Assembly: GCF_003710805.1 (NCBI RefSeq)
Contig: NZ_RHHB01000005.1
Span: 89,242-153,241 of the forward strand
DNA from: Agromyces tardus
GTDB lineage: Bacteria > Actinomycetota > Actinomycetes > Actinomycetales > Microbacteriaceae
Length of the DNA stretch: 64,000 nt
Reading direction: 5' to 3'
Shown here: piece after piece, positions 26,137 to 34,082 of the stretch
Layout: each line of letters starts with the position of its first letter
Numbering within the stretch: the stretch's first letter is position 1
Notes under the pieces: generated by a model
The model's database searches: none
Told to the model about the DNA's origin: nothing
Seen by the model: the letters and a program-made list of their open reading frames with translations, nothing else
Program-made: the position numbers and the translations under genes

Positions 26137-28629
26137 ATGCCACGGGGACGGTTGCGGGTGCTGCTCGGCGCCGCGCCCGGCGTCGGCAAGACCTACACGA
26201 TGCTCGAGGAGGGCAAGCGCCTCGCGGGCGAGGGGCACGACGTGGTCGTGGCGTTCGTCGAGTCCCACGGGCGGGCCGCCACCGCCGCGATGGTCGACGG
26301 CCTCGAGGTGGTGCCCCGGCGCACGGAGGTGCACCGCGGCATGGCCCTCGAGGAGATGGACGTCGACGCCGTCCTGGCGCGCGCGCCCGAGATCGCCCTG
26401 GTCGACGAGCTCGCCCACACCAACGCGCCCGGGTCGCGGCATCCCAAGCGCTGGCAGGACGTCGACGACCTGCTCGCCGCCGGCATCGACGTGATCTCCA
26501 CGGTCAACACGCAGCACATCGAGTCGCTCGGCGACGTGGTGCTGCAGATCACGGGCGTGCCCCAGCGCGAGACGATCCCCGACGCGGTGCTGCGCGGCGC
26601 GGACCAGATCGAGGTGGTCGACCTGGCCCCGCAGGCCCTGCGCGACCGCCTCGCGAGCGGGCTCGTGTACCCGGCCGAGCGGGTGGACGCGGCGCTCTCG
26701 AACTACTTCCGGCTCGGCAACCTCACGGCGCTGCGCGAGATCGCGCTGCTGTGGCTCGCCGACGAGGTCGAGCAGGCGCTCAAGACCTACCGCGCCGAGC
26801 ACGGCATCGACCGCAAGTGGGAGGCGCGCGAACGCGTCGTCGTCGCCCTCACCGGTGGTCCCGAGGGTGAAACCCTGCTGCGCCGCGGCGCACGGATCGC
26901 GTCGCGCTCGTCGGGCGGCGACCTCATCGCGGTGCACGTCACGAGTCCCGACGGGCTGCAGGCGCGGCATCCGGGCGCCCTCGACCGCCAGCGCACGCTC
27001 GTCGAGCAACTCGGCGGCACCTTCCACCAGGTCGTCGGCGAGGACGTGCCGCGTGCGCTCGTCGACTTCGCGAGATCGGTGGACGCCACCCAGCTCGTCC
27101 TCGGCGTCAGCCGTCGCTCCAGGCTGGCTGCGGCCTTCACCGGACCCGGCATCGGAGCGACCGTCATCCGCGAGTCCGGCGACATCGACGTGCACATCGT
27201 CACGCACGCCGCGGCCGGCCGTACCCTCTCGCTGCCCCGGCTCGGCGGCGCGCTGAGCCGCAACCGGCTCGTCGCGGGCTTCGCCGTCGCGCTGATCGCC
27301 GGGCCGCTGCTCAGCTGGCTGCTCGCCACCTTCCGCACGGACTCGTCGATCACGAGCGACGTACTCTCGTACCAGCTCCTCGTCATCGTCGTCGCGCTGA
27401 TCGGCGGCATCTGGCCCGCACTCTTCGCCGCCGTGCTCTCGGGCCTCACGCTCAACTTCCTCTTCGTCGAGCCCCGCTACACGCTCACGATCAGCGATCC
27501 GCGCCAGTTCCTCGCGCTCGTGCTCTACGTCACGAACGCCCTGCTCGTGAGCTACGTCGTCGATCAGGCCGCACGCCGTACCCGGGTGGCCCAACGCGCG
27601 GCCGCCGAGTCGCAGCTGCTGGCGACCATCGCCGGAAGCGTGCTGCGCGGCGAGGACGCGCTGCAGGCGATGGTGACGCGCACGCGCGAGGCGTTCGGGC
27701 TCACCGGAGTGCGCCTCCTCGTCGCCGGCGAGCCCCGGGTGACCGACGGCGAGCCGGCTGGCGACGAGCGAGTCACGACGGTGCCGGTCGGCGCGGACGC
27801 GGTGCTCGAACTGCACGGTCAGGACCTCGCGGCATCCGAGCGGCGACTGCTGCAGGTGATCGCCGCACAGATCGAGCAGGCCATCGAGCACGGCGCCCTC
27901 GCTCAGGCGGCCGAGGCCGCCGACGAGCTCGCGGAGACCGACCGGCTGCGCTCGGCCCTGCTGGCCGCTGTCGGCCACGACCTGCGCCGACCCCTCACCT
28001 CGGCGTCGGCGGCGGTGAGCGCACTGCGATCCCCCGACCTCGACCTGCCCGCCGCCGAGCGCGCAGAGCTGCTCGACACCGCGGCCGAGAGCCTCGACTC
28101 GCTCGCCGAGCTCGTGACGAACCTGCTCGACGTGAGCCGAGTGCAGGCCGGCGCCCTCGGCGTCACGCTGGCGCCGACCGACCTCGCCGACGTCGTCCTC
28201 CCGGCCCTCGACGAGCTCGGCCTGGGTCCGGGCGCGGTCGAGCTCGACCTGCCCGATGACCTGCGGCCTGTGCTCGCCGACGGCGTGCTCCTGCAGCGCG
28301 TCGTGGTGAACCTGCTGGCGAACGCCGTGCGCCACAGCCCGGCCGACCAACGGGTTCGCCTGGCGGCGAGCTCGTTCCGCGACCGGATCGAACTCCGCGT
28401 GATCGACCGAGGGCCGGGCATCCCGCCCGAGCGGCGCACCGAGGTGTTCACGCCGTTCCAGCGCCTCGGCGACACCGACAACGACACCGGCCTGGGCCTC
28501 GGACTCGCCCTGTCGAAGGGGTTCATCGAGGGCATGGACGGCACCCTCGAGGCGGACGACACCCCGGGCGGCGGCCTCACGATGGTCGTCACCCTGCCCG
28601 CCGCGACCATCGAGGAGCACGCGTCGTGA
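26137..28629 (+). CDS. kdpD: KdpD, sensor histidine kinase for potassium and turgor
   Basis: 830 residues. The N-terminal KdpD domain has an ATP-binding GAAPGVGKT (11-19), followed by a UspA-like domain (about 230-360), four short membrane helices (about 375-480), a GAF-like region, and a kinase core with the phosphorylated His614 in AAVGHDLRRPLTS and N- and G-boxes near 730-790. It autophosphorylates and controls KdpE according to K+ supply. It starts three bases after kdpC and overlaps kdpE by four bases, so transporter and regulator form one transcription unit unless an internal promoter exists. Confidence 0.96.
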   Translation: MPRGRLRVLLGAAPGVGKTYTMLEEGKRLAGEGHDVVVAFVESHGRAATAAMVDGLEVVPRRTEVHRGMALEEMDVDAVLARAPEIALVDELAHTNAPGSRHPKRWQDVDDLLAAGIDVISTVNTQHIESLGDVVLQITGVPQRETIPDAVLRGADQIEVVDLAPQALRDRLASGLVYPAERVDAALSNYFRLGNLTALREIALLWLADEVEQALKTYRAEHGIDRKWEARERVVVALTGGPEGETLLRRGARIASRSSGGDLIAVHVTSPDGLQARHPGALDRQRTLVEQLGGTFHQVVGEDVPRALVDFARSVDATQLVLGVSRRSRLAAAFTGPGIGATVIRESGDIDVHIVTHAAAGRTLSLPRLGGALSRNRLVAGFAVALIAGPLLSWLLATFRTDSSITSDVLSYQLLVIVVALIGGIWPALFAAVLSGLTLNFLFVEPRYTLTISDPRQFLALVLYVTNALLVSYVVDQAARRTRVAQRAAAESQLLATIAGSVLRGEDALQAMVTRTREAFGLTGVRLLVAGEPRVTDGEPAGDERVTTVPVGADAVLELHGQDLAASERRLLQVIAAQIEQAIEHGALAQAAEAADELAETDRLRSALLAAVGHDLRRPLTSASAAVSALRSPDLDLPAAERAELLDTAAESLDSLAELVTNLLDVSRVQAGALGVTLAPTDLADVVLPALDELGLGPGAVELDLPDDLRPVLADGVLLQRVVVNLLANAVRHSPADQRVRLAASSFRDRIELRVIDRGPGIPPERRTEVFTPFQRLGDTDNDTGLGLGLALSKGFIEGMDGTLEADDTPGGGLTMVVTLPAATIEEHAS

Positions 28630-29315
28630 AGATCCTCATCGCCGACGACGACGAGCAGCTGCAGCGCGCACTCCGCATCACGCTCAACGCGCGCGGATAC
28701 GAGGTCATCGCGGCGCGCGACGGGGCCGAGGCCATCGACCGCGCGGCGAACGACCGACCCGACCTCATCCTCCTCGACCTGGGCATGCCGCAGGTCGAGG
28801 GCGTCGACGTGATCCGCGCGGTGCGCGCCTGGTCGCGGGTCCCGATCCTCGTGCTGTCGGGTCGCACCGACTCTGCCGAGAAGGTCGACGCCCTCGACGC
28901 CGGCGCCGACGACTACGTCACCAAGCCGTTCGCGATGGACGAGCTGCTCGCGCGCATCCGGGCCCGCGCCCGCGCGGCGTCCGGCGACGACGCGGATGCC
29001 GCGACCGTCGCGGTCGGCGAGCTCGTCGTCGACCTCGCGGCGAAGACGATCCGCGGGCGCGGCGACGGCGGCGGGGCGACATCCGTTCGCCTGACCCCCA
29101 CGGAGTGGCGACTGCTCGAGCTCTTCGTGAAGAACCCGGGGAGGTTGCTCACCCGGCAGATGCTGCTCGGCGAGGTGTGGGGTCCGTTCCATGCGAACGA
29201 CGCCGGCTACCTGCGGCTCTATGTCGCCCAGCTGCGCCGCAAGCTGGAACCCGTGCCGTCGGAGCCGCGCCACTTCCTCACCGAACCGGGCATGGGCTAC
29301 CGCTTCGAGCCCTGA
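28626..29315 (+). CDS. kdpE: KdpE, response regulator of the kdp operon
   Basis: 229 residues. The receiver domain has acidic DDD (7-9), phosphoacceptor Asp51 (LLDLGMP) and Lys100 (YVTKPF). The OmpR/PhoB winged-helix domain occupies the C-terminal half (RLTPTEWRLLELFVKNPGRLLTR to GMGYRFEP). Phosphorylated by KdpD, it activates kdpFABC. GTG 28626 overlaps the kdpD stop (GTGA). A 172-bp repeat block follows and separates it from the convergent proC gene. Confidence 0.96.
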   Translation: MKILIADDDEQLQRALRITLNARGYEVIAARDGAEAIDRAANDRPDLILLDLGMPQVEGVDVIRAVRAWSRVPILVLSGRTDSAEKVDALDAGADDYVTKPFAMDELLARIRARARAASGDDADAATVAVGELVVDLAAKTIRGRGDGGGATSVRLTPTEWRLLELFVKNPGRLLTRQMLLGEVWGPFHANDAGYLRLYVAQLRRKLEPVPSEPRHFLTEPGMGYRFEP

Positions 29316-29346
29316 CCGCGTTGCCGGTCGCGCAGCGCGTCTTCCC

Positions 29347-29518
29347 GCCGGTCGAGTAGCGCGCAGCGCGTATCGAGACCCTCCCCACCGCCGGTCGAGC
29401 AGCGCGCGGCGCGTCTCGATACCCTCCCCACCGCCGGTCGAGTAGCGCGCAGCGCGTCTCGAGACCCTCCCCACCGCCGGTCGAGTAGCGCGCAGCGCGT
29501 ATCGAGACCCGCACGCCG
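29347..29518. repeat. Four 43-bp tandem units of the intergenic repeat
   Basis: Units begin at 29347, 29390, 29433 and 29476. Each reads GCCGGTCGAGTAGCGCGCAG then CGCGTATCGAGACC and CTCCCCACC, with a few substitutions. Here the left half-unit is repeated without its inverted partner, so this copy is a tandem array rather than a palindrome. It lies between convergent kdpE and proC. Confidence 0.92.
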
Positions 29519-30370
29519 TCAGGCGCCGGCCGCGAGCTCCCGGGCGCGGGCGAGGGCGGCATCCGTCGCCCGGTCGAAGAGCCCCGCGAGGTCGGCCTCC
29601 TGCAGCACCGCGATGGCGCGCTCGGTGGTGCCCTTGGGGCTCGTCACGCGGCGGCGCAACTCGGCAGGGTCGACGTCGGATGCCGCGAGCAGCTCGCTCG
29701 CGCCCCGGAACGTGCCCTGCACCATGAGCGCGGCCTGCTCGGGCGTGAAGCCCTTGCGCACGGCCGTGCGGGTGAGCTCCTCGATGAGCAGGAAGACGTA
29801 CGCCGGCCCGGAACCCGAGATCGTCGACAGCGCGTCGAGCTGCGACTCGGGCACGACGAGCACGTCGCCGACGGTCTCGAAGAGTGCCACGGCGAGCGCG
29901 AGGTCCGCGTCGCTCGACCGCGTGCCCGCCGAGACTCCCGTGACGGCGCGCCCCACGACCGCGGGCGTGTTCGGCATCGAGCGGATGACGGCGACCGACG
30001 AGGGCAGCAGCGACTCGAAGGTCGCGACGGTCACGCCGGCCGCGACGGAGACGACGAGGGTGCCGGGCTCGAGCGCGTCGGCGATCTCGCGGAGCAGGTC
30101 GGGCACCATCGCGGGCTTCACCGCGACGACCACGATCTTCGCGCCCACGACGGCACGGCGGTTGGCCGCGGCATCCGACTCGGTGGCACAGGCCGTGACG
30201 CCATCGAGCGCGTCGAGCTCGGCCGCGTTGGCCGCCGAGCGGTTGGTCGCACGGATGCCGCCGTCGACGACGACCCCCGGCTGCAGCAGCCCCGAGAGGA
30301 TCGCGCGGGCCATGGACCCGGCCCCGAGGAAGGCGATCGACGGAAGCCGCACGGCCGTTTCAGCACTCAT
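29519..30370 (-). CDS. proC: Pyrroline-5-carboxylate reductase
   Basis: 283 residues. ProC catalyses the last step of proline synthesis, NAD(P)H-dependent reduction of pyrroline-5-carboxylate. The Rossmann motif IAFLGAGSMARAILSGLL opens the protein; VAVKPAMVPDLL, RSMPNTPAVVG and the signature SISGSGPAYVFLLIEE-like ALSTISGSGPAYVF are present. I chose ATG 30370 over the in-frame ATG 30379 because the latter overlaps the TAGGAT -10 box, and 30370 lies seven bases after it. It is divergent from the cation efflux gene with a second TAGGAT facing the other way. Confidence 0.95.
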   Translation of the reverse strand: MSAETAVRLPSIAFLGAGSMARAILSGLLQPGVVVDGGIRATNRSAANAAELDALDGVTACATESDAAANRRAVVGAKIVVVAVKPAMVPDLLREIADALEPGTLVVSVAAGVTVATFESLLPSSVAVIRSMPNTPAVVGRAVTGVSAGTRSSDADLALAVALFETVGDVLVVPESQLDALSTISGSGPAYVFLLIEELTRTAVRKGFTPEQAALMVQGTFRGASELLAASDVDPAELRRRVTSPKGTTERAIAVLQEADLAGLFDRATDAALARARELAAGA

Positions 30371-30377
30371 GCCGACC

Positions 30378-30383
30378 ATCCTA
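30378..30383 (-). promoter_or_regulatory. -10 hexamer (TAGGAT) for leaderless proC
   Basis: TAGGAT on the minus strand, 7 nt before ATG 30370. It overlaps an in-frame upstream ATG, which decides the start. Confidence 0.6.
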
Positions 30384-30437
30384 GGATCGCGGCTCCACAG
30401 CCCTCGGCCGGGCGTAACCCGACCCGGGAGGTCATCC

Positions 30438-30443
30438 TAGGAT
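30438..30443 (+). promoter_or_regulatory. -10 hexamer (TAGGAT) for the leaderless cation efflux gene
   Basis: TAGGAT, 7 nt before ATG 30451. It mirrors the proC box 55 bp away, so the two promoters are back to back. Confidence 0.6.
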
Positions 30444-30450
30444 TGACCGC

Positions 30451-31413
30451 ATGAGCGCATCCGGAGGCACCAAGGCCATCATCGCGGCATTCCTCGCCAA
30501 TACGGGCATCGCCCTGACGAAGTTCATCGCGTGGTTCTTCTCGGGCTCCGCCTCGATGCTCGCCGAGGCGGTGCACTCGGTCGCCGACGCCGGCAACCAG
30601 CTGCTGCTCATCTTCGGCGGCCGCCAGGCGCGCAAGGAGGCCGACAAGGAGCATCCGTTCGGCTACGGCCGCGAGCGCTACGTCTACGCCTTCGTCGTCT
30701 CGATCATCCTGTTCTCGGTCGGCGGCGTGTTCTCGATCTACGAGGGCATCGACAAGCTGCAGCACCCGCACGAGCTCGAGGTGTGGTGGCTGCCGATGCT
30801 CGTGCTGTCGGTCGCGATCGTGCTCGAGTCGTTCTCGCTGCGCACCGCGGTCAAGGAGTCGAACCACGTGCGCGGCAAGCTCAGCTGGATCCAGTTCGTG
30901 CGGCGCGCGAAGGCCCCCGAACTGCCCGTCGTGCTGCTCGAGGATGTCGCGGCGCTGTTCGGCCTCGTGTTCGCGTTCATCGGCGTGGGCCTCACGGTCA
31001 TCACGGGCAACAGCGTGTTCGACGCGATCGGCACCCTCTTCATCGGCACGCTGCTCATCGTGGTCGCGATCGTGCTCGGCATCGAGACGAAGAGCCTCCT
31101 CGTGGGCGAGGGCGCGACCGACGCCGACTACGACAAGATCGTCAAGGCGATCCTCGCCGGCCCCGAGGCCGACCGCATCATCCACATGAAGACCCTCTAC
31201 CTCGGCCCCGACGAGCTGCTCGTGGCCGCCAAGGTCGGCTTCCACGCCGACCAGCGCCTCATCGAGGTGTCCACCGCGGTCAACGTCATCGAGCAGCGGG
31301 TTCGCGAGGCGGTGCCGGCGGCGCGCGTGATCTACATCGAGCCCGACGTCTACGTCGACCCGAACCTCTCGGCACCGCCCACCGACGCCATCGTCATCAA
31401 GGGCCTCGAATGA
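30451..31413 (+). CDS. Cation diffusion facilitator family transporter
   Basis: 320 residues with about five or six membrane helices. The second helix has SMLAEAVHSVADAGNQ with metal-site His42 and Asp46, and the downstream loop EHPFGYGRERY is the CDF signature. A C-terminal cytoplasmic domain (KTLYLGPDELLVAAKVGF) follows. CDF proteins export Zn2+, Mn2+ or Fe2+ in exchange for protons; the metal is not predictable here. The fifth segment carries ELPVVLLEDVAALFG where many CDFs have HxxxD, so only part of the canonical tetrahedral site is conserved. Its stop overlaps the next start (ATGA). Confidence 0.9.
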   Translation: MSASGGTKAIIAAFLANTGIALTKFIAWFFSGSASMLAEAVHSVADAGNQLLLIFGGRQARKEADKEHPFGYGRERYVYAFVVSIILFSVGGVFSIYEGIDKLQHPHELEVWWLPMLVLSVAIVLESFSLRTAVKESNHVRGKLSWIQFVRRAKAPELPVVLLEDVAALFGLVFAFIGVGLTVITGNSVFDAIGTLFIGTLLIVVAIVLGIETKSLLVGEGATDADYDKIVKAILAGPEADRIIHMKTLYLGPDELLVAAKVGFHADQRLIEVSTAVNVIEQRVREAVPAARVIYIEPDVYVDPNLSAPPTDAIVIKGLE

Positions 31414-32246
31414 CGGATGCCGCAGACCCCGCCGGTCGAGTAGGGAGCGGAGCGACCGTATCGAGACCCGTCGGCGATCTCGATACGCCTCCTGCGTCGG
31501 CTACTCGATCGGCGTTCCCCGCCGGCCGCACCGCACTGATCCTCCGCCACGACTCGGCCATCGGGCTCGGCAACCTCGGGCCGGTGCTCGAGGACCACGG
31601 GTACGAGCTCGTCACGGTCGACGCCCCGCACGCGGATGTCGCCGCCCTCGACGCGCTCGCTCCCGACGTCGTGGTGGTGCTCGGCGGCGACGAGGGCGCC
31701 TACGAGACCGACACGTACCCGTACCTCGCCGACGAGATCGCGCTGCTGCGGGAACGGATCGCAGCGGAGGCGCCCATCTTCGGGGTGTGCCTCGGCGCGC
31801 AGCTCCTCGCCGCCGCGCTCGACGCTCCCGTCTACCGCGGCGAGCGCAAGGAGGTCGGCTGGCTCGGGGTCGACGTCACCGACGCGGGCGCGTCCTCGCC
31901 CGTCCGGCACGCCCGCGGCATCCGCTTCGTGCAATGGCACGGCGACACGTTCGACCTGCCCGAGGGCGTCGAGCGCCTCGCGAGCTCGCCCGCGTACGAG
32001 AACCAGGCATTCGCCCGGGGCGACTGGCTGCTCGCGGTGCAGTTCCACCCCGAGGTCACGTCCGAGATCCACGAGGACTGGCTGCGCGAGTGGGGCGACG
32101 AGCTGCCCGAGTACGGGCTCACGGTGGAGCAGCTGCGCGCCGAACGCGCGACGTGCGGGCCGCTCGCCGAGACGGCGTCGCGGTCGATCCTCGCCGAATA
32201 CCTGGAGCGGCTCGAGCAGCGGCGCGCGATCCCGCCGATCGAGTAG
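31410..32246 (+). CDS. Class I glutamine amidotransferase with repeat-derived N-terminal extension
   Basis: 278 residues. The GATase domain begins near residue 41 (TALILRHDSAIGLGNLGPVL). It carries the oxyanion strand VVVLGGDEGAY, nucleophile Cys127 (IFGVCLGAQLLAAAL) and the His213/Glu215 dyad (VQFHPEVTSE). Such stand-alone GMP-synthase-like domains have varied, mostly unknown roles. The start ATG 31410 overlaps the stop of the CDF gene, so coupling is likely. Residues 8 to about 36 are encoded by a complete intergenic repeat and are absent from the fold, and the TAG stop is donated by another copy: this gene carries repeats at both ends. Confidence 0.88.
   Translation: MTDAADPAGRVGSGATVSRPVGDLDTPPASATRSAFPAGRTALILRHDSAIGLGNLGPVLEDHGYELVTVDAPHADVAALDALAPDVVVVLGGDEGAYETDTYPYLADEIALLRERIAAEAPIFGVCLGAQLLAAALDAPVYRGERKEVGWLGVDVTDAGASSPVRHARGIRFVQWHGDTFDLPEGVERLASSPAYENQAFARGDWLLAVQFHPEVTSEIHEDWLREWGDELPEYGLTVEQLRAERATCGPLAETASRSILAEYLERLEQRRAIPPIE
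31431..31514. repeat. Palindromic repeat unit inside the 5' end of the amidotransferase gene
   Basis: GCCGGTCGAGTAGGGAGCGG to CGTATCGAGACC, then GATCTCGATACGCC to GGCTACTCGATCGGCG. It is read in frame without a stop between the coupled start codon and the conserved domain. Confidence 0.9.
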
Positions 32247-32408
32247 CCGACGCAGGAGGCGTATCGAGATCTCCGACAGGTCTCGATACGCTCGCTCCGC
32301 TCGCACTCGACCGACGGGCTCGCCGATCGAGTAGCCGACGCAGGAGGGGTATCGAGATCTGCGACGGGTCTCGATACGCTCGCTCCGCTCCCTACTCGAC
32401 CGGCGGGG
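32234..32408. repeat. Two complete palindromic repeat units between amidotransferase and tadA
   Basis: Two head-to-tail units, each GCCGATCGAGTAGCCGACGC to GTATCGAGATC, then GGTCTCGATACGCTCGCTCC to ACTCGACC. The left end donates the TAG stop of the amidotransferase; the right end donates the TAG stop of tadA on the other strand. Both convergent genes therefore end in the same repeat block. Confidence 0.92.
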
Positions 32409-32877
32409 CCGGCCGGCGCAGCGGATCCTCGAAGAAGTCGCGCAGCAGCGTCGACGCGGCATCCGCCTCGACACCCGCGTAGACCTCGACGCGGTGGTTC
32501 AACCGCCGGTCGCGCAGCACGTCGTAGAGCGAGCCCGCAGCGCCGGCCTTCTCGTCCCAGGCGCCGAACACGACCGTGGGGATGCGCGCGGCGACGATGG
32601 CGCCCGCGCACATCACGCACGGCTCGAGCGTGACGACGAGGGTGCAGTCCACGAGGTGGCGGTCACCGGTGACGCGGGCCGCCTCGCGGATGGCGAGGAG
32701 CTCGGCGTGGGCGGTGGGGTCCTCGTGCAGCTCGCGCTCGTTGCGGCCCGTGGCGATGACCTCGCCGTCGCGCACGACGACGGCGCCGACCGGCACATCG
32801 CCCGTCGAGAGGGCGGCGGATGCCTCGGCGAGCGCGAGCCGCATCCACTCCGCGTGCTCGGGCAGCTGCACCGGCAT
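32392..32877 (-). CDS. tadA: tRNA adenosine(34) deaminase TadA
   Basis: 161 residues. TadA deaminates A34 of tRNA-Arg(ACG) to inosine. Zinc ligands and the catalytic Glu are visible: [11 protein letters not shown] (His57, Glu59) and [11 protein letters not shown] (Cys87, Cys90). Its substrate type, tRNA-Arg with an ACG anticodon, is encoded at 59.4 kb. The start ATG 32877 follows AGAGG closely. The C-terminal RRPAPPVE and stop come from the intergenic repeat. It is divergent from upp. Confidence 0.92.
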   Translation of the reverse strand: MPVQLPEHAEWMRLALAEASAALSTGDVPVGAVVVRDGEVIATGRNERELHEDPTAHAELLAIREAARVTGDRHLVDCTLVVTLEPCVMCAGAIVAARIPTVVFGAWDEKAGAAGSLYDVLRDRRLNHRVEVYAGVEADAASTLLRDFFEDPLRRPAPPVE

Positions 32878-32913
32878 CCTCTGGCCCCTTCTCACTGGCG
32901 GAACCCCCGCAAC

Positions 32914-32919
32914 TAGACT
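32914..32919 (+). promoter_or_regulatory. -10 hexamer (TAGACT) for leaderless upp
   Basis: TAGACT, 7 nt before ATG 32927, with no room for a leader. Confidence 0.6.
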
Positions 32920-32926
32920 CGAGCCT

Positions 32927-33559
32927 ATGCGAGTCCACGTTGCCGACCACCCGCTGATCACCCACAAGCTCACGGTGCTGCGCGACGCCCAGACCCCGTC
33001 ACCGATCTTCCGCGCGCTCGTCGAGGAGATCATGACGCTGCTCGCCTACGAGGGCACGCGCGGGGTGCGCGTCGAGCCGGTCGACATCATCACGCCGGTC
33101 GCGCCCACCACGGGCGTGCGCATCGCCGACCCCAAGCCGCTCATCGTGCCGATCCTGCGCGCCGGCCTCGGCATGCTCGACGGCATGGTGAAGCTCCTGC
33201 CGAGCGCCGAGGTGGGGTTCCTGGGCATGGCCCGCAACGAGGAGACCCTCGAGCCCACGACCTACGCCGAGCGCCTGCCCGACGACCTGAGCGACCGGCA
33301 GTGCTTCGTGCTCGACCCGATGCTCGCGACGGGCGGGTCGCTCATCGCGGCGATCGAGTTCCTGCTCGCGCGCGGAGCTACGGACGTCACGGCGATCTGC
33401 ATCCTCGCGGCCCCTGAGGGCCTCGAGGCCGTCGAGAAGGCGATGTTCGGCCGTGAGGTCACGGTCGTGCTCGGCGCGGTCGACGAGAAGCTCAACGAGC
33501 ACGGCTACATCGTGCCCGGACTCGGCGACGCGGGCGACCGCCTCTACGGCACCGTCTGA
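32927..33559 (+). CDS. upp: Uracil phosphoribosyltransferase
   Basis: 210 residues. Upp converts uracil and PRPP to UMP in pyrimidine salvage. The PRPP loop is [19 protein letters not shown], the N-terminal [13 protein letters not shown] and C-terminal [17 protein letters not shown] are family signatures, and [13 protein letters not shown] is conserved. The start is fixed by the -10 box seven bases upstream. A GC-rich hairpin follows the stop. The neighbouring tadA is divergent; the two are often adjacent in actinobacteria. Confidence 0.96.
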   Translation: MRVHVADHPLITHKLTVLRDAQTPSPIFRALVEEIMTLLAYEGTRGVRVEPVDIITPVAPTTGVRIADPKPLIVPILRAGLGMLDGMVKLLPSAEVGFLGMARNEETLEPTTYAERLPDDLSDRQCFVLDPMLATGGSLIAAIEFLLARGATDVTAICILAAPEGLEAVEKAMFGREVTVVLGAVDEKLNEHGYIVPGLGDAGDRLYGTV

Positions 33560-33570
33560 CTCGCTCGGCT

Positions 33571-33601
33571 TGACAGCGCCCGCCCACGCGCGGGCGCGTC
33601 A
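33571..33601 (+). terminator. Terminator-like hairpin after upp
   Basis: TGAC-GCGCCCGC pairs with GCGGGCGC-GTCA around a 6-nt loop with one bulged A. It lies 12 nt after the upp stop and has no U-tract. Confidence 0.5.
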
Positions 33602-33782
33602 GCGTTCGAAGGATCTTCGGCTCAAGACACGCCGGACCGGGTGCTCTAACGAGAAGATTCTTGAAATCGGCACTCTATCGCAGAATCTTGCACCGGATGT
33701 CTCGTGCTGGTCGATCCTGCCGAGCCGTCGCCGTCACCCGCACCCCGTGCGACGTCACGGGGCGTCATCCGATCGTCACGAA

Positions 33783-33811
33783 TTGACACATGCCGAATGG
33801 TGGGTTTTACT
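33783..33811 (+). promoter_or_regulatory. Strong sigma70-type promoter of the cysteine-rich leader peptide
   Basis: TTGACA at 33783-33788, a 17-bp spacer, and TTTACT at 33806-33811. It is the best match to the housekeeping consensus that I see in the window. Transcription seven bases further on would start at ATG 33819. The 180 bp upstream are AT-richer than average and hold AGATTCT/AGAATCT inverted repeats around 33654-33680 with no ORF. Confidence 0.7.
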
Positions 33812-33818
33812 CACTCTC

Positions 33819-33920
33819 ATGACTGACACCGCACGCCCCCTGAACGCCCTCGAGGCTCAGAGGACTGCCGGCATGATGATGCCGGCGCGTGCCCCCATGT
33901 GTTGTCGAATGTGCCGCTGA
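33819..33920 (+). CDS. Leaderless 33-residue cysteine-rich leader peptide
   Basis: The ATG lies exactly where the TTGACA-17-TTTACT promoter should start RNA. The peptide begins MTDTARPLNALEAQRTAG and ends ARAPMCCRMCR, with codons TGT-TGT-CGA-ATG-TGC just before the stop. A perfect GCCGGCAT/ATGCCGGC hairpin covers codons 17-23, right before the Cys run. Cysteine-tract leaderless short ORFs act as cysteine-responsive attenuators in mycobacteria; the layout here fits that idea. The downstream gene is a winged-helix regulator 163 nt away. Function is inferred, and a fortuitous ORF cannot be excluded, but promoter, start position and codon content agree. Confidence 0.65.
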   Translation: MTDTARPLNALEAQRTAGMMMPARAPMCCRMCR

Positions 33921-34049
33921 CCCGCGCCCCTTCCGCCGAACCGTCAGCCCGATCACATCCCGATCGGCTCGGTCTCCGCTGAACCTCCGCACCGCAGGGG
34001 TTCGCCCGGCCGTCCCGGCCATTCGCTGTCGACCCCGAGGATCGGGGTC
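33867..34049 (+). promoter_or_regulatory. Candidate attenuator: hairpins in and after the leader ORF
   Basis: Hairpin 1 (33867-33886) is an 8-bp perfect stem with a 4-nt loop inside the leader ORF. Between the ORF stop and the next gene, GACCCCGA/TCGGGGTC (34031-34049) forms a second 8-bp stem with a 3-nt loop, and GGCCG/CGGCC lies at about 34010-34022. A ribosome pausing at the Cys codons (33900-33914) would mask hairpin 1. No U-tract follows hairpin 2, so Rho or translational control is more likely than intrinsic termination. Confidence 0.4.
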
Positions 34050-34082
34050 CGTCGACGCACCCTCAGCACAAGGATTCCCGCC

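Noticed and set aside
33654..33680. AGATTCT/AGAATCT inverted repeat as a riboswitch or operator
   Set aside because: It lies upstream of the predicted promoter start and its pairing is weak; no known motif fits.
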